Below are positions 25,541 to 34,745 of a stretch of 57,408 bases of DNA, one piece after another. Within the stretch, counting starts at the first letter, position 1, and each line of letters starts with the position of its first letter. This DNA comes from Acidimicrobiaceae bacterium (GTDB lineage: Bacteria > Actinomycetota > Acidimicrobiia > Acidimicrobiales > RAAP-2). Location of the stretch: NCBI GenBank assembly GCA_003138815.1, contig PLHD01000071.1, forward strand, positions 1 through 57,408. The letters are read 5' to 3'. The notes under the pieces are model-generated. The model worked only from the letters and a program-made list of their open reading frames with translations. It was not told the DNA's origin and made no database searches. The position numbers and the translations under genes were made by a program.

Positions 25541-25945
25541 TTGACGGGGTCGGCGACCTTGCGCGTCGAGACCCGGTGGACGTAGGCCTCCATGACCACG
25601 GCATAGAGGGCCTGGTCGATATGATGGAGCCGCTCGAGCGCGCTTGGGAAGAACGCGTTCTGGCGCCGCTTGGGAATCCTCAACTCCTGGTCGCCGGCCT
25701 TGGCAGTGAGCGTCCGGTCGCGAGCCGCTGCAACGGACGATGCGCGTCACGCATCGCTCGAGGGGTTCGGCGCCGATAACCTCGACGGGCTCGGCCTCGA
25801 TCTGCGTCGAGTACATGAACGAGACCGCCTCGCGAACGAGATCACCGCCCAGAATGCCACGAAGTGCATCGAGCACCTCGGATAGGTCAAAATCGTGGGT
25901 GGCCCATCGGAGTTTTGCATTCGTGCCTTGGTATGGACACGCCAA
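25540..25945 (-). pseudogene. IS256-family transposase remnant joined to the IS3 remnant
   Basis: The 5' part reads DLVREAVSFMYSTQIEAEPV then VIGAEPLERCVTR (IS256 N-terminus, EVIGAxxYER). After a frameshift it continues IPKRRQNAFFPSALERLHHI and ALYAVVMEAYVHRVSTRKVA (IS256 signature YVxGVSTRKV). It then breaks off at about 25540 and runs straight into IS3 orfB sequence. The catalytic DDE half is absent. The join of two families suggests insertion of one into the other followed by deletion. Confidence 0.75.
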
Positions 25946-26126
25946 TACTCCTCTGGTGGTCCTTCATTCTCAATCACCTCTGAACGCCGCCACTTCAGGG
26001 GATGACACTGCTGGTGGCGCGGTCCCTGGTCTGAGGGAAGCTGTCCGGATGGAACGTTAGGCTGAGAGCTTCAGACCAGGGAGCCATCACTCGACAGCTC
26101 TGTACGACGCGAAGTGGGAGGTCGGG

Positions 26127-28679
26127 GTGCCAGTTGGCAAGTCGGATCGCAGACTGAAGCGAACCTTGGTCACTTACAATGAACTGCTGGACGTCGCCCT
26201 GAACCTGCGATGGACCTGGAAGATTAACGCGAGGCACCTCTTCGCGAGCCTGGATCCCGACGCCAGTCCTGGGGCGCTCGAGTGGCCGCATCAGTTGCTG
26301 CTCGGACTCGGCAGGTCCAAGGTCACGGAAGTCCTGAACGCCAATCCAGAGATCGCCGAACTCGCACGAACGGTTGTCGAGGAGTTCCGGTTATACGACA
26401 AGAAGACGAACAAGACCTGGTACTCGACGCGCCATCGTGGGCAGAAGGGTCTCGTGGTGGCGTATTTCGCGGCCGAGTATTCGCTCACTGATTCGTTGCC
26501 AATCTTCGCTGGCGGCCTAGGCACCGTGGCTGGCGAACATATGAAAGCCTCGAGCGCCCTCGGTGTCCCCGTCGTCGGGATAGGCCTCTTGTACCGGGGA
26601 ACATCGCATCAGTGGCTGGACCGCGAAGGCCATCAGCACGAGGCGTGGGATATGACATCACCGAACCAGATGCCTATCGAACGAGTCAAAGATCCGCAAG
26701 GACGAGTGATCGAAGTCACGGTATCGCTGCCCGGTCGGGACATTCAAGTAGCGGTCTACCGTGCTCGCGTTGGGAGGAATCCACTCCTTTTGCTCGACAG
26801 CTCCGTAAGTTCGAACTCGCAGTCCGACCAAACGTTGACTGCCCGACTGTACGACAGTGACGTCGATATCCGCTTCGCGCAGGAGCTGATTCTGGGTGTT
26901 GGGGGCGTGCGAGCGCTCGCCGCGGTGGGCATAGAGGCCGAAGTCCTGCACCTCAATGAAGGCCATTCATCGTTCGCGGTGCTCGAGCGCATTCGCCGAG
27001 TAATGGCGGAGGAGGGATTGAGCTTCAACGAGGCGTGTTGCGCAGTGCGGCCGGGTATTCTCTTCACCACTCACACGCCAGTGGCCGCGGGGCACGACTA
27101 CTTCTCGCCGTCGGTGGCCCGGCGCTTTCTCGCCCCTTACGCCGCCCAAGTTGGAGTCGAAACGGAAACGCTGGTATCGCTCGGACGGATGTATCCGGAC
27201 AGTTCCGACGACGCATTCTGTCCAACCGTGTTCGCGATGCGCATGGCGGGACACCGCAACGGCGTCAGCCGATTGCACGGAAGAGTAACCCGAGAGCAGT
27301 GGGCGGCGCTCTGGCCCCGGCTACCGCTTGAGGAAGTTCCCATCGGCTACGTCACGAACGGAGTGCATCTAGAGTCGTGGACTACCAGCCAATATAGTGA
27401 GCTTTTCGCCTCCGCCGTGGACCCGAAATGGCACGTCACCCCGGGCGATCCAGTCATGTGGTCCAAACTCCTCAATGTCAGTGACTCGGAACTCTGGCGG
27501 GTGAAGAACGCCGCCCGCGCCGAACTGGTGGAGTTCACCCGCCGCCGCGCCCGTAACGAACTGGCACGCCGGAACGCACCGATCGAGCGAGTGGTCTCGG
27601 CGACGCTACTTGACCCGGATCGGCTCACCATCGGCTTCGTCGGCCGGTTCGTTGCCTACAAGCGTCCAACCTTGCTGCTGAGCGATCCCGAGCGCCTAGC
27701 CCGGCTGCTAAAGAATCCTGAACGCCCGGTTCAGATCGTCTTTGCCGGCAAGGCTCACCCCGATGACCAGCCTGGAAAACTTCTACTGCAGAACATGATC
27801 GAATTCGCCACGCGTTACGAGGTCACCGATCGGGTCGTCTTCATCGTCGACTTCGACCTCACGATGGACCGCTCGCTCGCCCAGGGGGCGGACGTCTGGT
27901 TGAATACTCCGCGACGACCCCTGGAAGCTTGCGGCGTCGGCGGAATGAAGGCAGGAATGAACGGAGCACTGAATTTCAGCACGGTGGACGGCTGGTGGGA
28001 CGAGGCCTGTCTCGACGCCGATCGGGCGGCGGTACCAATCGGCTTCACCATCGGAACCGCCGGTCCGTACGCCGACGATGAAATCCAGGACATGCTCGAC
28101 GCCGAGTCGCTCTACGACGTCCTGGAGAATGAGATAATCCCCCGTTTCTACGAACGTGACAGTGGGGGCGTACCGCGCGCATGGATTGCGTCGGTGAAGC
28201 AGTCGATGTCAACCCTGGCTCCGACGTGGGATGCCCTGCGAATGACGCGCGAATATACCGAGTCGTACTACCTTCCCGGGTTGTCTATGGTGCAGCGACT
28301 TCGCTCGGGTGAGGCCAAGTCGGCCCGAGCCCGAGCCCGCGATCTCGATCGATTGCGGTCCAACTGGCCGGGTCTCACGGTCGCCATCACCCAGCGAGAT
28401 CCAACACCGAATTTGAGAGAACAGGTCGAGCTGGTAGTGCATCTCAGCAACCTGGACCCGGCTGACCTGCGCGTCCAGCTCTGGATCGCCTGGCGTGGTG
28501 AGATCCCGCGAGCCGTCGACGCCATGCTCGTTGACCGTGAAGGCAACCAAGCACGCTACGTTGGCATCGCCGAGCGGCGCGCAGGTGTCGAACCGGATGA
28601 GGTAGTTGCGAGAGTCCTGCCGTCGTTAATGCACAGCGACGGCGAGGCGATTGCCTCGCTGATCACGTGGTCCCAATGA
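26127..28679 (+). CDS. glgP: Alpha-glucan (glycogen/maltodextrin) phosphorylase, GT35
   Basis: 850 residues starting at GTG 26127 with GGGAGG upstream. It releases glucose 1-phosphate from alpha-1,4-glucans using phosphate and pyridoxal phosphate. Features of the bacterial distant GlgP branch: an N-terminal domain (NLRWTWKINARHLFASL), VAYFAAEYSLTDSLPIFAGG with GLGTVAGEHMKASSALGVP, LHLNEGHSSFAVLERI, FTTHTPVAAGHDYF, FVGRFVAYKRPTLL, FAGKAHPDD, and the PLP-lysine region GVGGMKAGMNGALNFSTVDG. A C-terminal segment of about 100 residues after the phosphorylase core forms an additional beta-domain. First gene of a four-gene operon; its stop overlaps the next start as ATGA. A second, shorter phosphorylase ends the operon. 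Confidence 0.95.
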   Translation: MPVGKSDRRLKRTLVTYNELLDVALNLRWTWKINARHLFASLDPDASPGALEWPHQLLLGLGRSKVTEVLNANPEIAELARTVVEEFRLYDKKTNKTWYSTRHRGQKGLVVAYFAAEYSLTDSLPIFAGGLGTVAGEHMKASSALGVPVVGIGLLYRGTSHQWLDREGHQHEAWDMTSPNQMPIERVKDPQGRVIEVTVSLPGRDIQVAVYRARVGRNPLLLLDSSVSSNSQSDQTLTARLYDSDVDIRFAQELILGVGGVRALAAVGIEAEVLHLNEGHSSFAVLERIRRVMAEEGLSFNEACCAVRPGILFTTHTPVAAGHDYFSPSVARRFLAPYAAQVGVETETLVSLGRMYPDSSDDAFCPTVFAMRMAGHRNGVSRLHGRVTREQWAALWPRLPLEEVPIGYVTNGVHLESWTTSQYSELFASAVDPKWHVTPGDPVMWSKLLNVSDSELWRVKNAARAELVEFTRRRARNELARRNAPIERVVSATLLDPDRLTIGFVGRFVAYKRPTLLLSDPERLARLLKNPERPVQIVFAGKAHPDDQPGKLLLQNMIEFATRYEVTDRVVFIVDFDLTMDRSLAQGADVWLNTPRRPLEACGVGGMKAGMNGALNFSTVDGWWDEACLDADRAAVPIGFTIGTAGPYADDEIQDMLDAESLYDVLENEIIPRFYERDSGGVPRAWIASVKQSMSTLAPTWDALRMTREYTESYYLPGLSMVQRLRSGEAKSARARARDLDRLRSNWPGLTVAITQRDPTPNLREQVELVVHLSNLDPADLRVQLWIAWRGEIPRAVDAMLVDREGNQARYVGIAERRAGVEPDEVVARVLPSLMHSDGEAIASLITWSQ

Positions 28680-31600
28680 CCGCCGACGCACTCCCTGGCG
28701 TCTCGTCGGCACTGCGCAAGCTGGCCGAACTACGCGGCGTCGGCGTCGGCTACGTCGATGGGCGAGGGGCAACCCGGTCGGCCGACGTCGATATCCTCAT
28801 GGCCGTACTGAACTCCTTTGGTGATATGGATAGGATCTCATCGCCCGACGACGCTCGGACCGTGCTTCGAGGTCGCCGCCAACAGATCCTCGAGCGGATC
28901 CTCGAGCCCGTCTACGTAGTGGACGAGGGCGTGGAAACGCTGCTGCCAATACGTCCAGGAAGAAAATCCCTCATCGTGGAGTGTCGAGTGGAGTTCGAGT
29001 TCGGAGGGGAAATTACCTGGAGCGTTCCCTCCGATTTGCTGGCACCGTTGCCAAAGGCCACCGGTGCCCACGAGCCGTCGTGGGGACTGGCTCTGCCGGC
29101 GATGCGCGTGGGTTATCACCACCTGAACGTGATCGTCGGGCGACGAGCGACTCGCTCGACGATCATCGCTCGTCCGTTGCGAGGCGCGTCCCGTCGTTTC
29201 GCCCGAGACTGGCGCGCCTATTCGGTACAGGCTCCAATCTTCTCACTGCATTCACAGCGCAGTTGGGGTAGTGGTGACGTCGGCGACCTCGACGAGTTCG
29301 CGCGCCTCGTGGCCAATCAGCACGCCAGCGTCGTTTCGACCCTGCCGCTGCTGGCGACGTTCGGTCCCAATGATTTTGAGTCGAGCCCCTATCGGCCCGT
29401 GAGCCGGCGGTTTTGGAATGATCGATGGATTGCTCTCGATCAGGTCGAGCACTTGGCCAGCTCGACGGCAGCGCAGCATCTGATGAATGACACATACTCC
29501 CCCTCGCGCCGTGAGGCGTGGACCCTCAACGGTGTCGTAGACGGCGCCGCAGCCTTTGCGGCCAAACGTAATGTGTTACAGGCATGGGCTGTAACACATA
29601 GCGAGTACATGACGGAACGCGAAAGCGGACTGCGTTCCTACGTCATGGACCATCCTGATTTGAACGACTACGCCCGATTCCGAGCCGCCGGCGAGCGGTT
29701 CGGTCTTGACTTTCATCGTTGGCCCTCGACGGCGCGAAGCGGACTTCTGCGGTGGAATGATGTCGATCCAATCGTGGTTCGCTACCACATGTTCGCCCAA
29801 TGGATCATCGATGAGCAGATGACCGAATTGGCGTCGCGTCTCTCTCAGCGCGGACAGACGCTCGAACTCGACATTCCAATCGGTGTCCACCCTCACGGTT
29901 ACGATGTGTGGAGGAACCCGGAAGATTACGTCAGCACGGTATCGATTGGTGCACCGCCTGACGATCTCACGTCTCAAGGTCAGAACTGGGGGTCGCCCCC
30001 GCTGCACCCTGACCGATGCCGAGAGGACGCGCACAGTAAGTTTCGCGAGGCGCTGCGATTCCACATGCGCATTGCGGGCGTCGTACGCATTGACCACGTA
30101 ATGGGACTGCAACGACTGTTCTGGGTGCCCGAGGGGGCATCTCCCGAACAGGGGCTCTACGTGGCTATGCCGTTTGAGGAGCTTCTCGCCGTCGTCGCCA
30201 TCGAGGCTCAACGAACCAAAGTCGACGTCATTGGAGAGGACCTGGGCACCGTGGAAGACAAACTGCGAGATGCCCTGGAGCGTGATGGAATGCGGCGCAC
30301 GTACGTCGTGCAGTACGCGATTGGCGCCAAGAGGCTTGCCGAGGTGCCCAACGGATCGGTGGCCTCCTTTGGGACCCACGATACGGCGACCTTCGCGGGG
30401 TGGTGGAGCGGCCTGGACATCGATGAAATGCTCAGCCTCGGTCGGCTTGATCGGCCCGCGGCGAAGGCCGCCCGTCACCGTCGCAGCACCGAACGCCAGA
30501 ACCTCGTGCGCGAACTGGGCTGCGGCGTCGACGATGATCCCAGCGTCGTGCTCGCCGCCGTGCACGCGTTTCTCGCCGACAGCGACGCGGGACTGGTCAT
30601 GGTGCAGCTCGATGACGTGCTGGAGGAAACCTCGGCGGTCAACCTTCCCGGGACCTCAACGCAGCGTCCGAACTGGAGTCGCCGATCCCGATTGAGCTTG
30701 GAGCAGCTCGCCGCCTCCTCGGATCTCGCGAGCGCCCTCAAGCCCCTGAGCCAGCGACGAGGCTACGCGAGGCCGGTGGAGCAAAGCGGTGCGTCCCAGA
30801 CCCGGTTCGACGTAACGCGCTTCACGCCAGAGGACTTGCACCTGCTCAGCGAAGGACGGCACTTTCGCCTCTACAACCACCTGGGCTGCCATCCGATGGT
30901 CGCCGGAGGCGTGGCCGGGTGCTACTTCGCCGTCTGGTCGCCCAACGCCGACCGAGTCTCGGTTATCGGCGAGTTCAATGGCTGGGACGGGACACGACAT
31001 CCTCTTACTCCACGCGAGAGCTCCGGGGTGTGGGAAGGCTTCATTCCCGGCGTCGAGGAATTGACCACCTACAAGTACCGGCTGCATTCGCGACTGGGTG
31101 GTGAAGAGTTCGACAAGACCGATCCGATGGGTCGTTATTTCGAAGTCCCTTCAGCGACGGCGACGCGGGTATGGAGTTCGAGGTACACCTGGACTGACGA
31201 TCAGTGGACGGCCGATCGTGCAACGTACCGCGCACGCGAGCGGCCGGTGTCGGTCTATGAGGTGCACCTCGGTTCATGGCGGCGCGTACCAGAAGAGGGA
31301 GATCGCCAGCTGACGTACCGCGAGTTGGCGCCGTTACTTGCGGCGTACGCCGTCGAGATGGGCTTCACCCACGTGGAGCTGCTACCGGTCATGGAACACC
31401 CGTTCTACGGGTCGTGGGGCTATCAGACGACCGGCTACTTCGCACCGACTTCACGGATGGGCACGCCGGACGATTTCAAGTTCCTGGTCGATCAACTCCA
31501 CCAGGCGGGAATCGGAGTGCTGCTTGACTGGGTGCCCTCGCACTTCCCGGCCGACCAGTTCGCCCTCGCGCGCTTCGACGGTTCGTACCTCTATGAACAC

Positions 31601-32692
31601 GCAGACGCTCGTCAGCGCGTGCACCCCGACTGGCAGAGCTGGACCTTCAACTACGGACGCAACGAGGTGCGGAGCTTTCTCATTTCCAGCGCATGCTTCT
31701 GGCTCGACGAATACCACATTGACGGGCTACGGCTCGACGCGGTCGCGTCAATGCTGTACCTCGACTACTCGCGCCAGCCTGGCGAGTGGGTGCCCAATCG
31801 CTTCGGCGGACACGAAGATCTCGACGCGGTCGAGTTCCTTCGTCAGTGCACCACCGAAACCACTGACTCCTTCCCCGGCGTGATGGTGGTCGCCGAGGAG
31901 TCGACGTCGTGGCCAGCGGTCACGGGACCCGTGACCGACTCCGGCTTGGGGTTCACGTTCAAATGGGATCTCGGTTGGATGCACGACACTCTGGACTACC
32001 TGGCGCACGATCCGATTCATCGTCGCTACCACCAGAACGAATTGACCTTCCGAGGGGTCTACGCCGCCCACGAAAGCTTCATACTTCCGCTCTCACACGA
32101 TGAGGTTGTCCACGGCAAGGGCTCGCTCCTGGCCAAGATGGCCGGTGACCAATGGCAGCAGCGCGCCAATCTCAGATTGCTCTTCGGTTACCAGTACACC
32201 ATCCCCGGAAAGAAGCTGCTCTTCATGGGAGATGAGTTTGCTCAAGCGAGCGAATGGGATCACGACAAGTCGCTCGATTGGCATCTGCTGGAAAGTGTCG
32301 AGCACCAGGGCGTGGCTCGTTGGGTGCGCCGCCTCAACGCCCTTTATCGCGACCACGCGGCGCTGCACCGTGATGACGCGAGCGCGGGGGACTTCGCTTG
32401 GTTGAGTTGCGACGACGCCCCCCAAAGCGTCCTGATATGGCGACGCGGTACCGGCGACGGCGAGTTGGTCGTGATCGCCAACTTCACCCCGGTGCCGCGA
32501 GACAACTACGAGTTCCAGGTGTCACCGAGCGAACGATGGGCGGTCGCGGCCAACAGTGACGAGCTCGTCTACGGTGGCAGCGGCTACTTGACGAGTGGCG
32601 AGTTCACGGCATCGGCCGACGACCACTTCGGAAACGTGTTGCGCGTCTCGTTGCCTCCTTTGTCCCTCGTCGTGCTGAGGCGCGTCGCGTAG
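28676..32692 (+). CDS. Fusion: 4-alpha-glucanotransferase (MalQ, GH77) + 1,4-alpha-glucan branching enzyme (GlgB, GH13)
   Basis: 1338 residues in one uninterrupted frame; ATG 28676 overlaps the glgP stop. Residues 1 to about 700 are amylomaltase: an N-terminal actinobacterial-type domain, the GH77 entry FSLHSQRSWGSGDVGDL, nucleophile D473 in RIDHVMGLQRLF, acid in VIGEDLGTVED and FGTHDTATFAGWW. From about 717 (TPEDLHLLSEGRHFRLYNHL) a full branching enzyme follows: CBM48 (AVWSPNADRVSVIGEFNGWD), VYEVHLGSWRR, nucleophile D1021 in DGLRLDAV, acid in VVAEESTSW, D1142 in LSHDEVVHGKGSL and a C-terminal beta domain. Both catalytic sets look intact. Alone, MalQ is about 500-700 residues and GlgB about 630-730, so this is a true two-enzyme fusion. 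It should rearrange linear glucans and branch them in one polypeptide. Confidence 0.95.
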   Translation: MTADALPGVSSALRKLAELRGVGVGYVDGRGATRSADVDILMAVLNSFGDMDRISSPDDARTVLRGRRQQILERILEPVYVVDEGVETLLPIRPGRKSLIVECRVEFEFGGEITWSVPSDLLAPLPKATGAHEPSWGLALPAMRVGYHHLNVIVGRRATRSTIIARPLRGASRRFARDWRAYSVQAPIFSLHSQRSWGSGDVGDLDEFARLVANQHASVVSTLPLLATFGPNDFESSPYRPVSRRFWNDRWIALDQVEHLASSTAAQHLMNDTYSPSRREAWTLNGVVDGAAAFAAKRNVLQAWAVTHSEYMTERESGLRSYVMDHPDLNDYARFRAAGERFGLDFHRWPSTARSGLLRWNDVDPIVVRYHMFAQWIIDEQMTELASRLSQRGQTLELDIPIGVHPHGYDVWRNPEDYVSTVSIGAPPDDLTSQGQNWGSPPLHPDRCREDAHSKFREALRFHMRIAGVVRIDHVMGLQRLFWVPEGASPEQGLYVAMPFEELLAVVAIEAQRTKVDVIGEDLGTVEDKLRDALERDGMRRTYVVQYAIGAKRLAEVPNGSVASFGTHDTATFAGWWSGLDIDEMLSLGRLDRPAAKAARHRRSTERQNLVRELGCGVDDDPSVVLAAVHAFLADSDAGLVMVQLDDVLEETSAVNLPGTSTQRPNWSRRSRLSLEQLAASSDLASALKPLSQRRGYARPVEQSGASQTRFDVTRFTPEDLHLLSEGRHFRLYNHLGCHPMVAGGVAGCYFAVWSPNADRVSVIGEFNGWDGTRHPLTPRESSGVWEGFIPGVEELTTYKYRLHSRLGGEEFDKTDPMGRYFEVPSATATRVWSSRYTWTDDQWTADRATYRARERPVSVYEVHLGSWRRVPEEGDRQLTYRELAPLLAAYAVEMGFTHVELLPVMEHPFYGSWGYQTTGYFAPTSRMGTPDDFKFLVDQLHQAGIGVLLDWVPSHFPADQFALARFDGSYLYEHADARQRVHPDWQSWTFNYGRNEVRSFLISSACFWLDEYHIDGLRLDAVASMLYLDYSRQPGEWVPNRFGGHEDLDAVEFLRQCTTETTDSFPGVMVVAEESTSWPAVTGPVTDSGLGFTFKWDLGWMHDTLDYLAHDPIHRRYHQNELTFRGVYAAHESFILPLSHDEVVHGKGSLLAKMAGDQWQQRANLRLLFGYQYTIPGKKLLFMGDEFAQASEWDHDKSLDWHLLESVEHQGVARWVRRLNALYRDHAALHRDDASAGDFAWLSCDDAPQSVLIWRRGTGDGELVVIANFTPVPRDNYEFQVSPSERWAVAANSDELVYGGSGYLTSGEFTASADDHFGNVLRVSLPPLSLVVLRRVA

Positions 32693-34735
32693 ATGCCACC
32701 GGTCGCGGGGTTCTTCCTCCACTTCTACCAACCCCCCCGCGAGGACCCCTGGCTCGGAATCGTCACCAACGAATGGAGCGCCTGGCCATACCACGACTGG
32801 AATGAACGGATCGCCGCCGAGTGCTACCGGGCCCTGATTGCCGTGGCGCTACCCCGCGGCGACCACCAGGGCAACGAGCTTGTCGAGCCGCTGGCCAGCA
32901 GTAGCTTCGACGTCGGTCCCACGCTGCACAACTGGCTGGAGCGGTGCTCCCCGGACGTCGATCGAGCCCTTCGCTACCAGGTGGGTCGCGTCGCGCCCGG
33001 ACCAGGCGCGGTGGCCCTCGCCGCTCCGATGGTGCACGCGATCCTGCCATTGGCGAGTGCCGACGATCGTAGGCGACTCGTGGCGTGGGGGATCGCGGAC
33101 TACTCGCAGCGTTTCGCCAGCCCCCCCTCAGGCATGTGGTTGCCCGAGACCGCGGTCGACATCGAGACGTTGGGGACCCTCGTTGATCAGGGAATCGGTT
33201 TCACGATCCTCATGCCCACCCAGGCCGTTCGAGTTCGCGAACACGGAGGCGCTTGGCGCGGCGTTGACGCCAACACCCTCGATACGACGCGGCCGTACCT
33301 CGTTCGACTCGACCACGGACGGACCATCACCGTCGTGTTCGGGAACGCAAGCCTCTCCCAGCGCGTGGCCTTCGGCGACTTGATCGACAACGGGACTGAA
33401 CTCGCCGACGCGATGCTCGAAGAGCTGAAGGACCGTGATGGTGTGGTCCTGCTCGTGGCCGACGGCGAAACCTATGGTCACCACCACCGCTTCGGGGATC
33501 TTGGTCTCGCGTGGGCGCTGCGCCGCCTTCAGCGCCACTACGGCATCAGCACGACGCTCGGAGAATGGTTGTCGACTCAGGAACCTACGCACGAGGTCGA
33601 ACTCGCCTCGGTGTCGGCGTGGAGTTGCGCGCACGGGGTGGAGAGGTGGCGCAGCGACTGCGGGTGCGTGACAGGTGAGCTGCCGGGCTGGAAGCAGGAC
33701 TGGCGCGGCCCGCTGCGCCAGGCGCTCGACTGGCTGCGCGAGACCCTGGGTGATTCAGTCGACGCCGAACTCGCGCGTCATGTTCGCTCGGTCGACGAGG
33801 CGCTGGTGGACTACGGCCAGGTGTTAGCCGGCACGGTGCGGCCTGACGAGTTCGTCATCGAACACGCCCAGAGGGCACTGGACGGCGACGAGATGAGTCT
33901 CGTGCTGGAACTGTGCGAGGTCCATCGGAACTTGCTCTACAGCTTCACCAGTTGCGCGTGGTTCTTCGCCGATCCCGCCCAGATCGAGACCTCGATAGTC
34001 CTTCGCTACGCCGCTGTCGCGATGGAGATCGCTCACCGGGCGCTGGGCCTCGACCTGGAGCCCGAGTTCGTCGATCGTCTGGCCGGGGTCCGATCTAATC
34101 GACCGGGTATCGGCGGGGCAGAACTCTGGCGACTGGCCTGCGAGCCGTACCGCTTCGACGAGGCCCTCGTCGCCGCGGGATTCGCCGCCGAGAGGTTCGC
34201 TTGTGGACAAGCAGCCAGGACGGCACGAGGATTCTGGCGGGCCGAGGTGGCGTTGGTCGGTGACGACGCAGGCAGCGAGCGGATCGCCCTGACGAACACG
34301 CTGACCCTGCGTCGAAGCGAGTTCGACACTCGCGTCGCGCGAACCGGGGCCCTGGGCGTAGAGGTGCACGTTGGTCATGCCGCTGGCGCCGAGCGCTTCG
34401 ACCTCGGCCAACTCGGCAGTGACGTCGTGGCGAGGATGGCCGCCTCGTGGCTGGTGGGAACCGGGAGTGACAACTACGAGGGTGCCCTCGACCTGCTCGT
34501 GGCCTACCTGCTCGAGCGGGCGGCCAACAGTGACGACGTGGCGGTGCTGGTCGCTCTGGCCAGCGCGCCGAGGTACGTCACCCCCGTTGGGGAGGCCTCC
34601 ATTCGTCGTGCGCTGCTGGCGATCATCGAATGCGTGGATGCCCAAAGCGACCTCGACAGCCTGGCGCCTCTGGCGCGTGCCGTCGGCCTTGGTGACATCG
34701 TGGACCATCAGTCATCCCCAGCCGTGAGCGGTTAG
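32693..34735 (+). CDS. GH57 glycoside hydrolase with DUF3536-type C-terminus
   Basis: 680 residues; its ATG follows the previous stop codon directly (TAGATG). The GH57 barrel starts GFFLHFYQPPREDPW (HxHQP-like motif, here HFYQP). The nucleophile candidate is E152 in GMWLPETAVDIETL and the acid/base candidate D257 in LLVADGETYGHHHRFG. ITVVFGNASLSQRVAF lies between. The C-terminal half (DYGQVLAG ... ALVAAGFAAERFACGQ) matches the DUF3536 class found with glycogen enzymes. GH57 members are alpha-amylases, 4-alpha-glucanotransferases or branching enzymes; which one this is cannot be settled. Its place in the operon points to intracellular alpha-glucan trimming. No signal peptide. Confidence 0.88.
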   Translation: MPPVAGFFLHFYQPPREDPWLGIVTNEWSAWPYHDWNERIAAECYRALIAVALPRGDHQGNELVEPLASSSFDVGPTLHNWLERCSPDVDRALRYQVGRVAPGPGAVALAAPMVHAILPLASADDRRRLVAWGIADYSQRFASPPSGMWLPETAVDIETLGTLVDQGIGFTILMPTQAVRVREHGGAWRGVDANTLDTTRPYLVRLDHGRTITVVFGNASLSQRVAFGDLIDNGTELADAMLEELKDRDGVVLLVADGETYGHHHRFGDLGLAWALRRLQRHYGISTTLGEWLSTQEPTHEVELASVSAWSCAHGVERWRSDCGCVTGELPGWKQDWRGPLRQALDWLRETLGDSVDAELARHVRSVDEALVDYGQVLAGTVRPDEFVIEHAQRALDGDEMSLVLELCEVHRNLLYSFTSCAWFFADPAQIETSIVLRYAAVAMEIAHRALGLDLEPEFVDRLAGVRSNRPGIGGAELWRLACEPYRFDEALVAAGFAAERFACGQAARTARGFWRAEVALVGDDAGSERIALTNTLTLRRSEFDTRVARTGALGVEVHVGHAAGAERFDLGQLGSDVVARMAASWLVGTGSDNYEGALDLLVAYLLERAANSDDVAVLVALASAPRYVTPVGEASIRRALLAIIECVDAQSDLDSLAPLARAVGLGDIVDHQSSPAVSG

Positions 34736-34745
34736 ATTCGATGGA

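Noticed and set aside
29576-30565. Long minus-strand open frame (329 codons) inside the MalQ part
   Set aside because: Antisense shadow of a conserved GH77 domain; product rich in His/Arg/Val without motifs.
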